Part shown: piece by piece, positions 51,647 through 62,721 of the stretch | How the letters are laid out: each line of letters opens with the position of its first letter | Numbering within the stretch: position 1 is the stretch's first letter | Origin: Picochlorum sp. 'celeri' | Lineage: Eukaryota; Chlorophyta; Trebouxiophyceae | Direction: 5' to 3' | Assembly (NCBI GenBank): GCA_010909725.1 | Contig: JAACMV010000014.1 | Span: 620,001 to 684,000 of the forward strand | Length of the DNA: 64,000 nucleotides | Notes under the pieces: generated by a model | Database searches by the model: none | What the model was told of the DNA's origin: nothing | What the model saw: only the letters and a program-made list of their open reading frames with translations | Program-made: the position numbers and the translations under genes

Positions 51647-54213
51647 AAACATTCCCGCGATGCTGTCTTTGAGTACCTGCCTTTCATCGATTCCGATCGG
51701 GATCTGTGTCTTGATTTCAAATTTCGTACATCAATTGGAGGATTCGTTCGGGGGCGTCTCTGGACCGACCAGCCTCATGCGAGATGGGATGGTGCAGCCC
51801 ATGTGTTTGAACGTCTGGTTTGATGCGAATACTTCAAATATTTGGACATATACAGATGGTTCCAAACATATGGGGTGTTTGCTTGTGGACTTGAACATGA
51901 TACAGGGCAGTTTGAAGACATATGTTGGTCGTTGCCGACGGAAGAGGTGCTCTAAATGCGTGGCAGATGTGTTGACCAACAGAGAGCTGTAGCCAGCTCT
52001 CTGTAGAAGTTCGAGTGTGCACCGATATTGAAGGCAAAGCCATGTCCCTAGTCCCTAGGTAGTTACAGAAAACTATAAAATCATGATGGATCAAATATAT
52101 GGTCTATGTGATTCAACGTCCCCAAGGCAATTAACAATGCAATTTGTTTGCTGTGTGTTGGGCAGGAGGCTTGTATCAGCTGTCCTGTGGAGCATTCATC
52201 ACTATTCTCTTGCTCTTAAGCGCCTTTAATTCCTTTCATCATACTATATATGATTCCTCAGTCATTTGATCGGTGTTATCTTCTTCGTATATCAGCGTTT
52301 GGTCGCAGTATCCCTGATACATCCTTTTGGGTACCTGAGAGTTGCTCACTTCCAGTCATACCTTTCCTTGCAATGTTTGGTGTGCATCAATCCGGTATCC
52401 TTCGCTTCTAGATAATGTTCTATTGTTTCTTAGAGGCGAATCGCTTGGCGCTTTGGTCGCTGTGTGATTGATTACAATCTTCTTGCCTTCTATTTCCCAC
52501 TGTATGGATGTATGTCCTTCCAACCCATACCTTCCTTTTGTTTCGGCAGATCTTCGTGATTCTCTCCATCCTTTTGTTGTATCTCATATAGGATCGAAGC
52601 AAGGATGCTATGAATGGGGTCACAATGACTATCTCACCTGGAAAACTCGCTTGGCTATCAATCCTTGGTGGGTACAAAAAAATTAGACCCAGATCCACAA
52701 TTGTTAGCAGGTCTCAGTTTCCTTCTCCCCATCAGATTCCACACTCAATAAACTCAGCCATGGAAATGAGTCCCAACGGAAGCAATATTGATGGTATCAA
52801 TATGCTAGAAAGTTGCATCCCGTGAGAAAGGGCACAGGTAGATTCTTGATGCTCTACCGTTGAGACGGAAACCTTCATCTGATGGTCCCTGCTGAATAAT
52901 TCAGATTTGGCCACTCTTTTGGACGGTGTTGATTCATTCTCTGCATGCTAAATGCACTCATGAACCGACTTTTTCATCTAAAACCATGAAAATATTTGTT
53001 TTTGAAACAGTTGGGCCAGTCAAAAAAGACATCTGTTCTGGAGGAATACATGTATAACTTTGTGGTCTAATGCAATTCCCCCGAATTTGATCATACGTGC
53101 CGGGCTCAAAGGATCCGGGCTGCCTGATTCTGGTCTTGGAGGTCGATGAGTAAAATATCGGGACATATATTGGTCGCGGCGGACGGAGGATATGCTCTGA
53201 ATGCAGAGCAGGGCAGTTGGGTGTTGACAGGACAGCACCCTTTCATGCACCTCATGAGAATCAGTGCCATGTCAGTAACCATTTGCTTTTTGAGGAGTAA
53301 ACTGATCACTTTAAGCATGAGCAATTATCGAATCTTCTCTCATCTCTTTAGAGGTTCATGAAATGCTCTTAGGTGCTCTCTGATGTTCTTAGAGTTTTGT
53401 CAGGTGTTTTCAGATGATCCTGGATGTTCTTAGAGCTTCATCAAATGCTCCCAGATGTCGATCACATGTTCTCTGATGATCTTAAATATTTGTTGAATGT
53501 CCATGAAATATTGATCTGATGTTCTCAGAGATTCTGAGAGGGTCTTGTTCATTAAATCTTGTTTCATCTTCTTTGCTTTACTGCTGTAAGTAGGAAGGAA
53601 GATCTCCTACTTAATATATCTAATTAAGACCTGATTATAGATTTAAGTAGAATAATATATCGTGATCTTCATGGATACGTTCAGATGATAAGAGATGCTC
53701 TAGATCTCTAGGATGGACCCGTGGGAGATCCGAGGGGGTCCATCACAACTGCTGTTTCCGTAATAAGTTGGGGGCACTCTGGGGAGTGGGTCGATCGAGA
53801 GTATCGGCCGGCCCACCGAGGGCCGCGACAGATGGAGAAGATCGGTTTCGGAGGTGTCGGCAACCCGCCTTTGCGGCGCTGGGCCGCCCAGCAGGAACGC
53901 CCGTTGCCGCCCGGACCGTAGCCCAGCCCAGTTTTTTTGAAATATCTTTTCGTCGGGGGCCGAGCGAGGAAATTTCGGGGCCTGGCGAGGGCGCGATTTT
54001 CGGCCCATTTCCGGAAATCGCGCACATCGGCGGACACCGCCCCCCGCACCCGGCACCTCCGCCGGCGAGAAATGCAAAATCCCACAGTCATAGAGCGTGT
54101 TATTCGATCGGGAGGCTCGTTTCCGCTCGATCGGTCTCGTGCCGGACGCCCCGATTTAAAGAAAATCCCGATTTTTTTATGGTTACAGCTGTAATCCTTA
54201 ATCTACGCATCGC
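51647..54213. repeat. Array unit A2
   Basis: Near-identical to A1 apart from its first 200 bp, where it has a 2-bp insertion (AAATATTTGG against AAATTTGG) and several substitutions. GC-rich block at about 53768-54163; palindrome at 54183-54194. Confidence 0.9.
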
Positions 54214-56373
54214 AAACATTCCCGCGATGCTGTCTTTGATTACCTGCCTTTCATCGGGATGTGTGTCTTGATTTCAAATTTCCTACATAGATTTGAGGAT
54301 TCGTTCGGGGGCGTCTCTGGACCGACCAGCCTCATGCGAGATGGGATGGTGCAGCTCATGTGTTTGAACGTATGGTTTGATGCGAATACTTCAAATTTGG
54401 ACATACACAGATGGTTCCAAACATACCGAGTGTTTGCTTGTGGACTTGAACATGATACAGGGCAGTTTGAGGACATATGTTGGTCGTTGCCGACGGAAGA
54501 GGTGCTCTAAATGCCAGCTGGCAGATGTGTTGACCAAGAGAGACCTGTAGCCAGGTCTGTAGAAGTTCGAGTGTGCACCGATATTGAAGGCAATGCCATG
54601 TCCCTAGTCCCAAGGCAGTTACAGAAAAACTATATCATTATGATGGATCAAATATATGGTCTATGTGATTCAACGCCCCCAAGGCAATTAACAGTGCAAT
54701 TTGATTGCTGTGTGTTGGGCAGGAGGCTAGTATCAGATGTCTTGTGGGGCACTCATCACCGTTCTCTTGCTCTTAAGCGCCTTTAATTCCTTTCATCATA
54801 CTATATATGATTCCTCAGTCATTTGATAGGTGTTGTCTTTTTCGTATATCAGCGTTTGGTCGCAGTATCCGTGATACATTTGAGATCCTTTTGGGTACCT
54901 GAGTTGCTCACTTCCAGTCATACCTTTCCTTGCAATGCTTGGTGTGCATCAATGCGGTATCCTTCGCTTCTAGATAATGTTCTATTGTTTCTTAGAGGCG
55001 AATCTCTCTGCGCTTTGGTCGCTGTGTGATTGATTACAATCTTCTTGCCTTCTATTTCCCACTGTATGGATGTATGTCATTCCAACACATACCTTCCTTT
55101 TGTTTTGGCAGATCTTCGTGATTCTCTCGATCCTTTTGTTTTATCTCATATAGGATCGAAGCAAGTATGCTATGAATGGGATCACAATGACTATCTCACC
55201 TGGAAAACTCAGGTTGGCTGTCAACCCTTGGTGGGTACAAAAAAATTAGACCCAGATCCACATTTGTTAGCAGGTCCCAGGTTCCTTCTCCCCATCAGAT
55301 TCCACACTTAATAAACTCAGCCATGGAAATGAGTCCCAACGGAAGCAATATTGATGGTATCAATATGCTAGAAGAAAGCCATCTGTTCTGGAGGAATACA
55401 TGTATAACTTTGTGGTCTAATGCAATTCCCCCGAATTTGATCATACGTGCCGGGCTCAAAGGATCCGGGCTGCCTGATTTTGGTCTTGGAGGTCGACGAG
55501 TAAAATATCGGGACATATATTGGTCGGGGCGGACGGAGGACATGCTCTGAATGCAGGGCAGTTGGGTTGACTGACAAAGTGTTGACAGGACAGCACCCTC
55601 TCATGCATCTCATGAGAATCAGTGCCATGTCGGTAACCATTTGCTGAGGAGGATACTGATCACTCTAAACATGAGCAATTACATCGAATCATCTCTCAAC
55701 TCTTTAGATGTTCATGAAATGCTCTTAGGTGCTCTCTGATGTTCTTAGAGCTTTGTCAGGTGTTCTCAGATGATCTTGGATGTCCTCAGAGCTTCATCAA
55801 ATGCTCCCAGATGTCGATCACGAGTTCTCTGATGATCTTCGGTATTTGTTGAATGTCCATGAAATATTGATCTGATGTTCTCAGAGATTCTGAGAGGTTC
55901 TTGTTCATTAAATCTTCTTTCATCTTCTTTGGCACTGCTGTTTCCGTAATAAGTTGGGGGCACTCTGGGGAGTGGGTCGATCGAGAGTATCGGTCGGTCC
56001 ACCGAGGGCCGCGACAGATGAAACAGATCGTTTTCGGAGGTGTCGGCAACCCGCCTTTGCGGCGCTGGGCCGCCCAGCAGGAACGCCCGTTGCCGCCCAG
56101 ACCGTAGCCCAGCCCAGTTTTTTTGGAATATCTTTTCGTCGGGGCCGAGCGAGGACATTTCGGGGCCTAGCGAGGGAGCGATTTTCGGCCCATTTTCGGA
56201 AATCGCGCACATCGGCGGACACCGCCCCTCGCTCCCGGCACCTCCGCCGGCGAGAAATGCAAAATCTCGCAGCCCCGGACGCAAATATTCGATCGGGAGG
56301 CTCTTTTGTCCGGAATAGAAAATCCCGATTTTTTAATGGTTACAGCTGTAATCCTTAATCTACGCATCGCAAA
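54214..56373. repeat. Array unit B2
   Basis: Near-identical to B1, with a shorter GC-rich block (about 55945-56310, missing roughly 25 bp near its end). Palindrome at 56340-56351. Unique DNA resumes at 56374. Confidence 0.9.
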
Positions 56374-56574
56374 AAGCATCCAAAAGCACCATGAAGAATC
56401 TAGAGATTCCTATACAGATTCCTGACCCTCTACCTCCATCAGCAACTTTCTTTTTCTCCAATTTTTTGCATACGAATATATCATCTTGTGTGTCTGCTCA
56501 TAGGGAGACCAGTACCAGTTGAGTCAACGACGCTGCACGTTGTCATCAATCAATAAAATTTGCAATACGTAGAG

Positions 56575-58035
56575 ATGGCATCACGCGTGTGTATTGGTCA
56601 GAATTCCTGTTATAAAACTGTAGCAGGAATTCCTTTGAGAAATGTGAATCGCCTGGGATATCATCATGGCAGTGTCCAGGTGGGAAAGGTTGAGGTTGCC
56701 AAGAGGTGCCTGGCCAAGAAATCCTGGCGAATCGAGACTGCTGCTGAAGGAATGTATTCTGACATTGCTCCAAATGTTCCAAAGAGAGTATGCATCATGG
56801 TGGAGCCCAGTCCTTTTACCTATGTTTGTGGGTATATGAACAGATATAGGAACACAATCAAGTATCTGACAGAGTTGGGCTGTGAGGTCATGGTTGTCGC
56901 TCCTGGGAAGGGGGTTAGTGTGCCTGGAGTGGATACATCTGCCTTTGTCGATCAGCCAGAGGAATACTGCGGGGCACGTGTAGTAGAGGCGTTCAGTTTC
57001 AGCTTCCCCTGGTATGGTCCCCTGCCATTATCGTTTGGACTGTCGCCAAGGATTTACAAGGAGATCAAAGAGTTTAATCCAGACGTAATTCATTGTAGTA
57101 GCCCTGGAGTTATGTGGTTTGCAGCTTTACTTTACTCGAGGTTCTTGAAAGCTCCATTGGTGTACTCGTACCATACTCATGTTCCACAGTACATGCCCAA
57201 TTACAATTTTGGTGCATGGTTGGTGCCCTTGATGTGGAGCATTATTCGTTTTTTCCATAACGCTGCTCACCTGACGTTGGCGACATCATCCGTATTGGCA
57301 GAAGAGCTTGCCGAAAATGACGCACCTGGCAAGGAAGGAGTATCTGTTTGGAAGAAGGGCGTGTGCTCAGAGACTTTCCACCCTAAATTTGAATGTGAAA
57401 AGATGAGAGAACGTTTGACACAGGGCAACCCCGAGGCACCACTCTTACTTTCTGTTGGACGATTGGGATTTGAAAAGAACCTGACATTTTTGAAAGGAAT
57501 TCTTGAAAGAAACCCTGGGGCCAGACTTGCGTTTGTTGGGGATGGACCTGCTAGAGAGGAGTTGGAGGAGTACTTCAAGGGGACCCCAACGTATTTTGCT
57601 GGATTGTTGATGGGAGAAGAATTGGCAGCAGCGTATGCGTCAGCTGATGTCTTTTTGATGCCATCAGAGTCCGAGACACTTGGCTTTGTGGTGTTGGAAG
57701 CCATGGCCAGTGGAAAGCCAGTTGTTGCTGTGAGGGCTGGTGGGATTCCAGACATTCTGACCAAAGAGGGAGAAACAGGTTTTCTTTATGAGAGTGAAGA
57801 TGTGGATACGGCCTCCTCGCTTGTTCAAAAATTGCTGGGAGATGAGCAATTGAGGCAAAAAGTTGGTGAAGCTGCTCGGGAGGAAGTAGGATTATGGGAC
57901 TGGAGAGCTGCGACAAAGCATCTCATGCATGTACAATATCCAGCAGCGATGGCCGCAGCAGCTATGTACTATGGCAAAGCTGTATCAGAATCTGTTGGAC
58001 AGATGGATATGGGGAAGACTGCCCAAGCGTACTGA
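56575..58035 (+). CDS. SQD2: Sulfoquinovosyltransferase SQD2 (sulfolipid synthase), plastid
   Basis: It transfers sulfoquinovose from UDP-sulfoquinovose to diacylglycerol to make the thylakoid lipid SQDG. A 486-aa single exon; the ATG at 56575 is the first in frame. The transit peptide (about 1-65) is basic and Ser/Cys-rich. GT4 features: KRVCIMVEPSPFTYVCGYMN, VIHCSSPGVMWFAALLYSR, VYSYHTHVPQYMPNY, the nucleotide-sugar loop SVGRLGFEKNL and VGDGPAREELE. The donor-site motif PSESETLGFVVLEAMASGKP then RAGGIPDI matches SQD2 of plants and cyanobacteria. The protein supports a photosynthetic host. It begins 200 bp after the repeat array. Confidence 0.95.
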   Translation: MASRVCIGQNSCYKTVAGIPLRNVNRLGYHHGSVQVGKVEVAKRCLAKKSWRIETAAEGMYSDIAPNVPKRVCIMVEPSPFTYVCGYMNRYRNTIKYLTELGCEVMVVAPGKGVSVPGVDTSAFVDQPEEYCGARVVEAFSFSFPWYGPLPLSFGLSPRIYKEIKEFNPDVIHCSSPGVMWFAALLYSRFLKAPLVYSYHTHVPQYMPNYNFGAWLVPLMWSIIRFFHNAAHLTLATSSVLAEELAENDAPGKEGVSVWKKGVCSETFHPKFECEKMRERLTQGNPEAPLLLSVGRLGFEKNLTFLKGILERNPGARLAFVGDGPAREELEEYFKGTPTYFAGLLMGEELAAAYASADVFLMPSESETLGFVVLEAMASGKPVVAVRAGGIPDILTKEGETGFLYESEDVDTASSLVQKLLGDEQLRQKVGEAAREEVGLWDWRAATKHLMHVQYPAAMAAAAMYYGKAVSESVGQMDMGKTAQAY

Positions 58036-58170
58036 AATGTGGCATGCACGGATCTTTTTGATGTTGATTCCTAGCACACAATGATATTTGATATTTTTGT
58101 TTCCTTTACGATGCTTCTCCTTTTGATTTGATTTATTTGATCTGTAAGTGAATACAAGTTTGTGTATAAA

Positions 58171-59673
58171 TCATCCTTTTTTCTTCGCTCTCTCACGATC
58201 CCGTTTGATCTTCTGATAAACTTTCCTGCATTGTCTATCTGTTCTGCCAGGCAAGAGTTTTGCAATTTTTGCCCACGGTATTCTACCAGTATACTTTGCC
58301 ACTTCGTTGACAACTATATCGCGCTCTTCTTTCGTAAATGCCACTTCACTTTGCACATTTGGATCTAAATGATTCACATAGCGCTCTCTACATTGAACTT
58401 CAGTTCGCCCCGGAACAAGTTTGGCAACTTTAGACCATTCCTTACCACTGATTGCCACTGCTTTTAGCAGCATTTCATCTTCACTTTTGCTCCATGGTCC
58501 TTTTTTGGCAACCAAAGTTCCCCCCTCTGTCCCCTGTTGGTGTTTCCTCCACATATACATGAGTTTATTGGCAGGCCAGGCACCTCCAAACTCACTCTCA
58601 ATTCTTTTCCAAGCCTGGCCATGCTCTGCTACAAGCTTCTGGAGCTTTAATGTATCCCGCTCGGTCCAATCTACATTTTTTTTATCGCTTTGCTGTTTTT
58701 CTACCTGTATCTTTTCGTATTGGCGAAGGCAGTCAATGGGGACACGGCCTGGAAGACGCTCAGCAACAAGAATCCAAGAGTGCTCTCCATGTTGCTCTAC
58801 ATATTCAAGTAACTTCTGATTCTCCTCCTGACTGAACGGACCATCTTTTCTTAATGGATTAACTCTATTCATCCATTGCAATTTGCATTCCACGCCTGTG
58901 CGTGAAGCAAGGTGTCTCGATGCCAAGGTTGCCCACTCACCATCAGTGAAAGTCTCTGCTATTTCTAATATTTTTGGTGATTCCAATGACAGAGATCTCA
59001 TCGGTCTTTGCATCTTCTCAAAATCCTCTATAGTATCAACAGACTTGAGCATCTCATTTGTCATACGCTCCTTGGCAATCTCCTCAACACCCTTTCGAAG
59101 GCTCTCACATTCATCAGGAGCCCAAGCACCTGATCTGTTCACAAGAGGAAGATGTTTGGAGATGAATATCATAGAACTAGCATCTTTATAGCCAGGTAAT
59201 TTTTCACAATTTGCATGGGCCCAAAACCAAGATTTCCCGGAGTATTCCATCTTTGTATTCCCCACAGAGTATGTATGAGGAACAGATGCCTTTTTCCTTT
59301 TCCTCAACACTGACAAATCCAGCATGTCTTGTATGGCATCACGAGATACCCTAGACTTCTCAACAGTACTCAGAAGAAGCTTAACTCTATCTTGCAGCTG
59401 TATATTGACTTCCAATGCACGTTCAACGCGAGCCTTTTTACTCCAACTTGGCATAGCTTCGTCCAAATAGAGCACACTCTCGTCATGATGATGCTTTATT
59501 TCATCGTCGCTTGAATCCTTTATTTCCGTTCTATCGATATATACGAAATCTTCTCCCAAGAGTTTCCTGATTTCCTCATTCTCCGCTTCATACGCAGCAT
59601 TTTGCTGCCTGAGAGCCTCAAGCTCGTCCAATTCAAATGGTTGAACGCCCTCTTCTGAGGAGCGTTTCCCCAT
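58171..59673 (-). CDS. SNAPC4-like Myb-repeat protein
   Basis: A 500-aa single exon from the ATG at 59673 (MGKRSSEEGV). The N-terminal half is a coiled-coil and acidic region, with a central SWFWAHANCEKLPGYKD. At least four Myb/SANT repeats follow: FTDGEWATLASRHLASRTGV, GPFSQEENQKLLEYVEQHG, KGPWSKSEDEMLLKAVAISG and FTKEERDIVVNEVAKYTGRI. Linkers such as LPGRTDRQCRKVYQKIK match the R-repeat series of SNAP190/SNAPC4, the DNA-binding subunit of the snRNA-activating complex. A general multi-repeat Myb factor is the alternative. The C-terminus is a basic nuclear signal. Confidence 0.8.
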   Translation of the reverse strand: MGKRSSEEGVQPFELDELEALRQQNAAYEAENEEIRKLLGEDFVYIDRTEIKDSSDDEIKHHHDESVLYLDEAMPSWSKKARVERALEVNIQLQDRVKLLLSTVEKSRVSRDAIQDMLDLSVLRKRKKASVPHTYSVGNTKMEYSGKSWFWAHANCEKLPGYKDASSMIFISKHLPLVNRSGAWAPDECESLRKGVEEIAKERMTNEMLKSVDTIEDFEKMQRPMRSLSLESPKILEIAETFTDGEWATLASRHLASRTGVECKLQWMNRVNPLRKDGPFSQEENQKLLEYVEQHGEHSWILVAERLPGRVPIDCLRQYEKIQVEKQQSDKKNVDWTERDTLKLQKLVAEHGQAWKRIESEFGGAWPANKLMYMWRKHQQGTEGGTLVAKKGPWSKSEDEMLLKAVAISGKEWSKVAKLVPGRTEVQCRERYVNHLDPNVQSEVAFTKEERDIVVNEVAKYTGRIPWAKIAKLLPGRTDRQCRKVYQKIKRDRERAKKKG

Positions 59674-59783
59674 ATTCTTACTATTTTCAGTGTTTAACAA
59701 TTATAATAGTATGATTATTTCTCAGCATGACGAGTAACGGCATTGAATCAGCCAATCTCAATTTGATGGCAGAGTTACACAAT

Positions 59784-62309
59784 CTAGTTGGGTCTGCTGC
59801 TCACAGTTCCATCGTCGTTCACATAGTATCCCCTTGATGTTTCAACAAAGTTCTGGCCATTCATCACAGAAGGCACGGCTTCCGATGTTCTCGGCGGCGT
59901 GGGGTCTTCGAAATCCAAATACCTACCATTTCTCCTGTCATAAGACAGTGAACAGTTGCCAATGGTTCCAGCTGCTTTATTTCTCACTTTCCTGACCAAG
60001 ATCTCCACAGAATCAGGAGATTCTCCATCAGGATCTCTATTTCTATGAATCACAATACCATTATCAGCCTTGTTGATAAAATGAGCGGATCCAGATATAT
60101 CATATAAATTGGGTGCTTCTCCTTTCCACTGATGCAGTTGCCTAGGATGTGCAACAAACCACACATGGACACCTGCTGTTTGAGCAAATCTCTTCACTTT
60201 GGTCAGCATTTTACTAACGTATTCTGTTTCACTCATAGAAGAAGGCCGCTGATGATCTAGCTCATTGTACGGATCAATCACGAGTCCTCTAATGCCATAA
60301 CGATAGACTGCTGCTCGTGCTATATCTAAAACCCAATCCACACTTGGCAATTCGTCATCCTCGTAGCGAATCAAATGAAACCTGTCATCCACCCAATCCA
60401 TCGCACTATCAAGCTCCTCGAAAGACATTCTAGGAGTACCCTTACTATATGGCAAATCGAAAAAAGGTTTGCCAACATACTTCTCTGCCAGCTGCCTTGC
60501 ATGGTCTGTTGCCCTCTTCTCCATCGAGCACATGGCAAACTGCCATCCCTGTTGCTCGGACAAATTACAAAGCAATGCGTCAATCCATTCACTTTTACCG
60601 CTATTTGGTACCCCAGTCACGATGGTAAGTTCTCCTGGCACTACTCTGTAGTACCTGTCTAAAGTGGGCCACCCTGTCTTTACACCTTGGCCATCTTTCA
60701 GTTCCAGGTAGTAATACTTCATAATATCGTCATAATACTCATGAAACCTTAAAAGACCTCGTATTGGCAGGGGCTCGGCGCTTTCTACGAAGTTTTGTAA
60801 CATCTTTGGTCCATCTTTCATGAGCACTTCATTGGCATCTTTTCGATACCATGCCGGGTCTGGCTGCCCTGGCTTGACAGATTCCGTTTCTGTTTCAGAT
60901 ACATCGAAATTTCGTTCGTCTCCAAATGTCCTTGCAATGAATTCGTGGTCTTCTCGAGTGAAAGGCCACCGTACCCTCCAGCATCTCTCTCTACCAAGCC
61001 TTCTTGCCAACTCCTCTGCCAAAGCATCACCTGGTGCATCATTATCTGTCGCGATGATGATCCTGACAGCTTGATCCAACCAAGCCCTTGAATTCCATAG
61101 ATATGAATACTTTGTATCCTCTTCTGCTGTGGGCAACTCACCCTCCTTCACCCTGGCAGGTGCCCCATCTGGCACACTCACAACATTGGTGACTCCTGCT
61201 TCTTCCATGGCAAGTTTGTCCATTTCACCTTCGACAATTATTATCTCACTTTCTCCCACAACGTCATTGAGTCCATACAACATCTTTTCAGCCCCTTTCA
61301 CTTGCCAAAATCTCTTGTCTAGGGATCTATATTTCACATTCACAAGCGTGTCATGTGTGTGATATGGAAAGCCAATGACTCGAGACTTTTTCTTCAACAT
61401 CGGATCGTATGTTTCAACGCACGAAACTCTGTTGCGGTCGAGTGTCTCCTTTCTGATGCCTCTGGAAGAGAAGAAATCCAACATTTCTTGGGTCAATGGC
61501 TCCAATTGCACTTGAGGACGCACAATGGGTTCCTCCTTTCTCTTTCTTGAAGATGGCGGAACTAGAAAACCTGCCTTGCTTGCTACATTTTTATTGTCGG
61601 CATGACATCCCCCGGAGAAGCCACAAGTTGCCCGAAAGCAGTTCCACTTTGCAGACTTCTTCTCTGGATCGATTGTCACACTCAAACTCTTTTCTCCACT
61701 GCTGCCACCTTGGCATTTCGGACACAAAACTCGGTGTTCTCCAGAATTATACGTTGGAAGGTCAATCATATGCTGCTTTAGAGCATTTTCAATACTATTG
61801 GCTGGCATCGCGTTTCTTTCTTCATCCTTCTTTGGCTCCACGCTAGGCTTTAATTCCTGTGGAGGATTTTTTGCCGTCAACGAGACATATCGGTCGGCTG
61901 TCCTTCTTTGTGGCAATGGAATCATACGATCGAGTTCGCCTTGCTCAGGATGCTCCGGGTCAGCTGTGTACAACAACTTTTTGGCAGATTCAAAACCCTT
62001 CATCCCATGATTCTCAGGCTTCCTCATCAACCTCGCAAATTCAGACTCCGGTATACCCATCTCTTTCAACCTTGGCCCATCCTCAAGCAAACGCGGAAGG
62101 ACATTAGCCTTGGCCAAGGCAAGCAAATACTGCCGATGACGAAACTCTACAGGAGGCTCTACCTTCTCCCCTCGCTCCTCTTCGATATTCCTTGCTCGAA
62201 CCGGTTTCTGATTGAATCCTGCATTACAAACCATTACATTGGTCACCACGTATTCGAGTTTTCCACACGTGTTTGCATGTTTGAGACAGGAAGTAGAACT
62301 GCATTGCAT
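59784..62309 (-). CDS. TWINKLE: Organellar Twinkle-type DNA primase-helicase
   Basis: Plant and algal Twinkle combines primase and T7 gp4-like helicase for organelle genome replication. A single exon, 841 aa from the ATG at 62309 (the frame is open about 15 codons further, with no ATG). The Cys-rich leader probably targets an organelle. Zinc ribbon Cys196/199/224/229 (CPKC then CFRATC) is intact, unlike in animal Twinkle, so primase activity is likely. TOPRIM: IIIVEGEMDKLAMEEAG (Glu360) and ATDNDAPGD (Asp422/424). Helicase: GVPNSGKSE (566-573), LVIDPYNELDH, and the H4 loop VWFVAHPRQ. Confidence 0.93.
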   Translation of the reverse strand: MQCSSTSCLKHANTCGKLEYVVTNVMVCNAGFNQKPVRARNIEEERGEKVEPPVEFRHRQYLLALAKANVLPRLLEDGPRLKEMGIPESEFARLMRKPENHGMKGFESAKKLLYTADPEHPEQGELDRMIPLPQRRTADRYVSLTAKNPPQELKPSVEPKKDEERNAMPANSIENALKQHMIDLPTYNSGEHRVLCPKCQGGSSGEKSLSVTIDPEKKSAKWNCFRATCGFSGGCHADNKNVASKAGFLVPPSSRKRKEEPIVRPQVQLEPLTQEMLDFFSSRGIRKETLDRNRVSCVETYDPMLKKKSRVIGFPYHTHDTLVNVKYRSLDKRFWQVKGAEKMLYGLNDVVGESEIIIVEGEMDKLAMEEAGVTNVVSVPDGAPARVKEGELPTAEEDTKYSYLWNSRAWLDQAVRIIIATDNDAPGDALAEELARRLGRERCWRVRWPFTREDHEFIARTFGDERNFDVSETETESVKPGQPDPAWYRKDANEVLMKDGPKMLQNFVESAEPLPIRGLLRFHEYYDDIMKYYYLELKDGQGVKTGWPTLDRYYRVVPGELTIVTGVPNSGKSEWIDALLCNLSEQQGWQFAMCSMEKRATDHARQLAEKYVGKPFFDLPYSKGTPRMSFEELDSAMDWVDDRFHLIRYEDDELPSVDWVLDIARAAVYRYGIRGLVIDPYNELDHQRPSSMSETEYVSKMLTKVKRFAQTAGVHVWFVAHPRQLHQWKGEAPNLYDISGSAHFINKADNGIVIHRNRDPDGESPDSVEILVRKVRNKAAGTIGNCSLSYDRRNGRYLDFEDPTPPRTSEAVPSVMNGQNFVETSRGYYVNDDGTVSSRPN

Positions 62310-62721
62310 ACAAGCACAACGCACGTTGCCCCCTGTTGTTCCAAGTCGATGCACAACGAATGCATCCTCTCACTACTTGTTCAATACTTTTTTTTCTGTA
62401 CAACAGCATGGAGTTCATCGTATTCTGGCGACTTTTTCCTGGTATGTTCATACTGCCCCTGGTCTGCTACTCAAAAATAATCGCCTTGCATGAATCATTG
62501 AATCATCGTTTTTTAACCACTATGCTTTATTTATTTTTTTTCCTTGACATGTAGCAGGGATGCAGTTCGACTGGAAAACATTCCAGCCCATTTCCGTAAA
62601 TAGATGTGTTTGCCTGAATCAATCCCACCGACCGAAACACCCACAAATACCCTCCACTCTGTCATTTTCTGATTGAATATCAATCTATATTTGTCAGCAC
62701 GAGACGAAGAAGAGGAACACA
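62310..62721. other. Divergent intergenic region between TWINKLE and CCT1
   Basis: 412 bp with T-rich tracts near 62385-62395 and 62530-62545 and no convincing ORF. It may contain a short upstream exon of TWINKLE; none could be assigned. Confidence 0.35.

Larger units (their letters stand above)
46896..56373. repeat. Higher-order tandem repeat array (A-B-A-B, 9.5 kb)
   Basis: Four head-to-tail units: A1 46896-49460 (2,565 bp), B1 49461-51646 (2,186), A2 51647-54213 (2,567) and B2 54214-56373 (2,160). Every unit starts AAACATTCCCGCGATG and ends CTACGCATCGC; the array begins and ends in the same phase against unique DNA. A1/A2 and B1/B2 are nearly identical, while A and B differ by substitutions and two large indels. 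The AB dimer (about 4.75 kb) is therefore the recent unit of duplication. No intact gene was found; the many short frames are not conserved as proteins. Confidence 0.95.
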
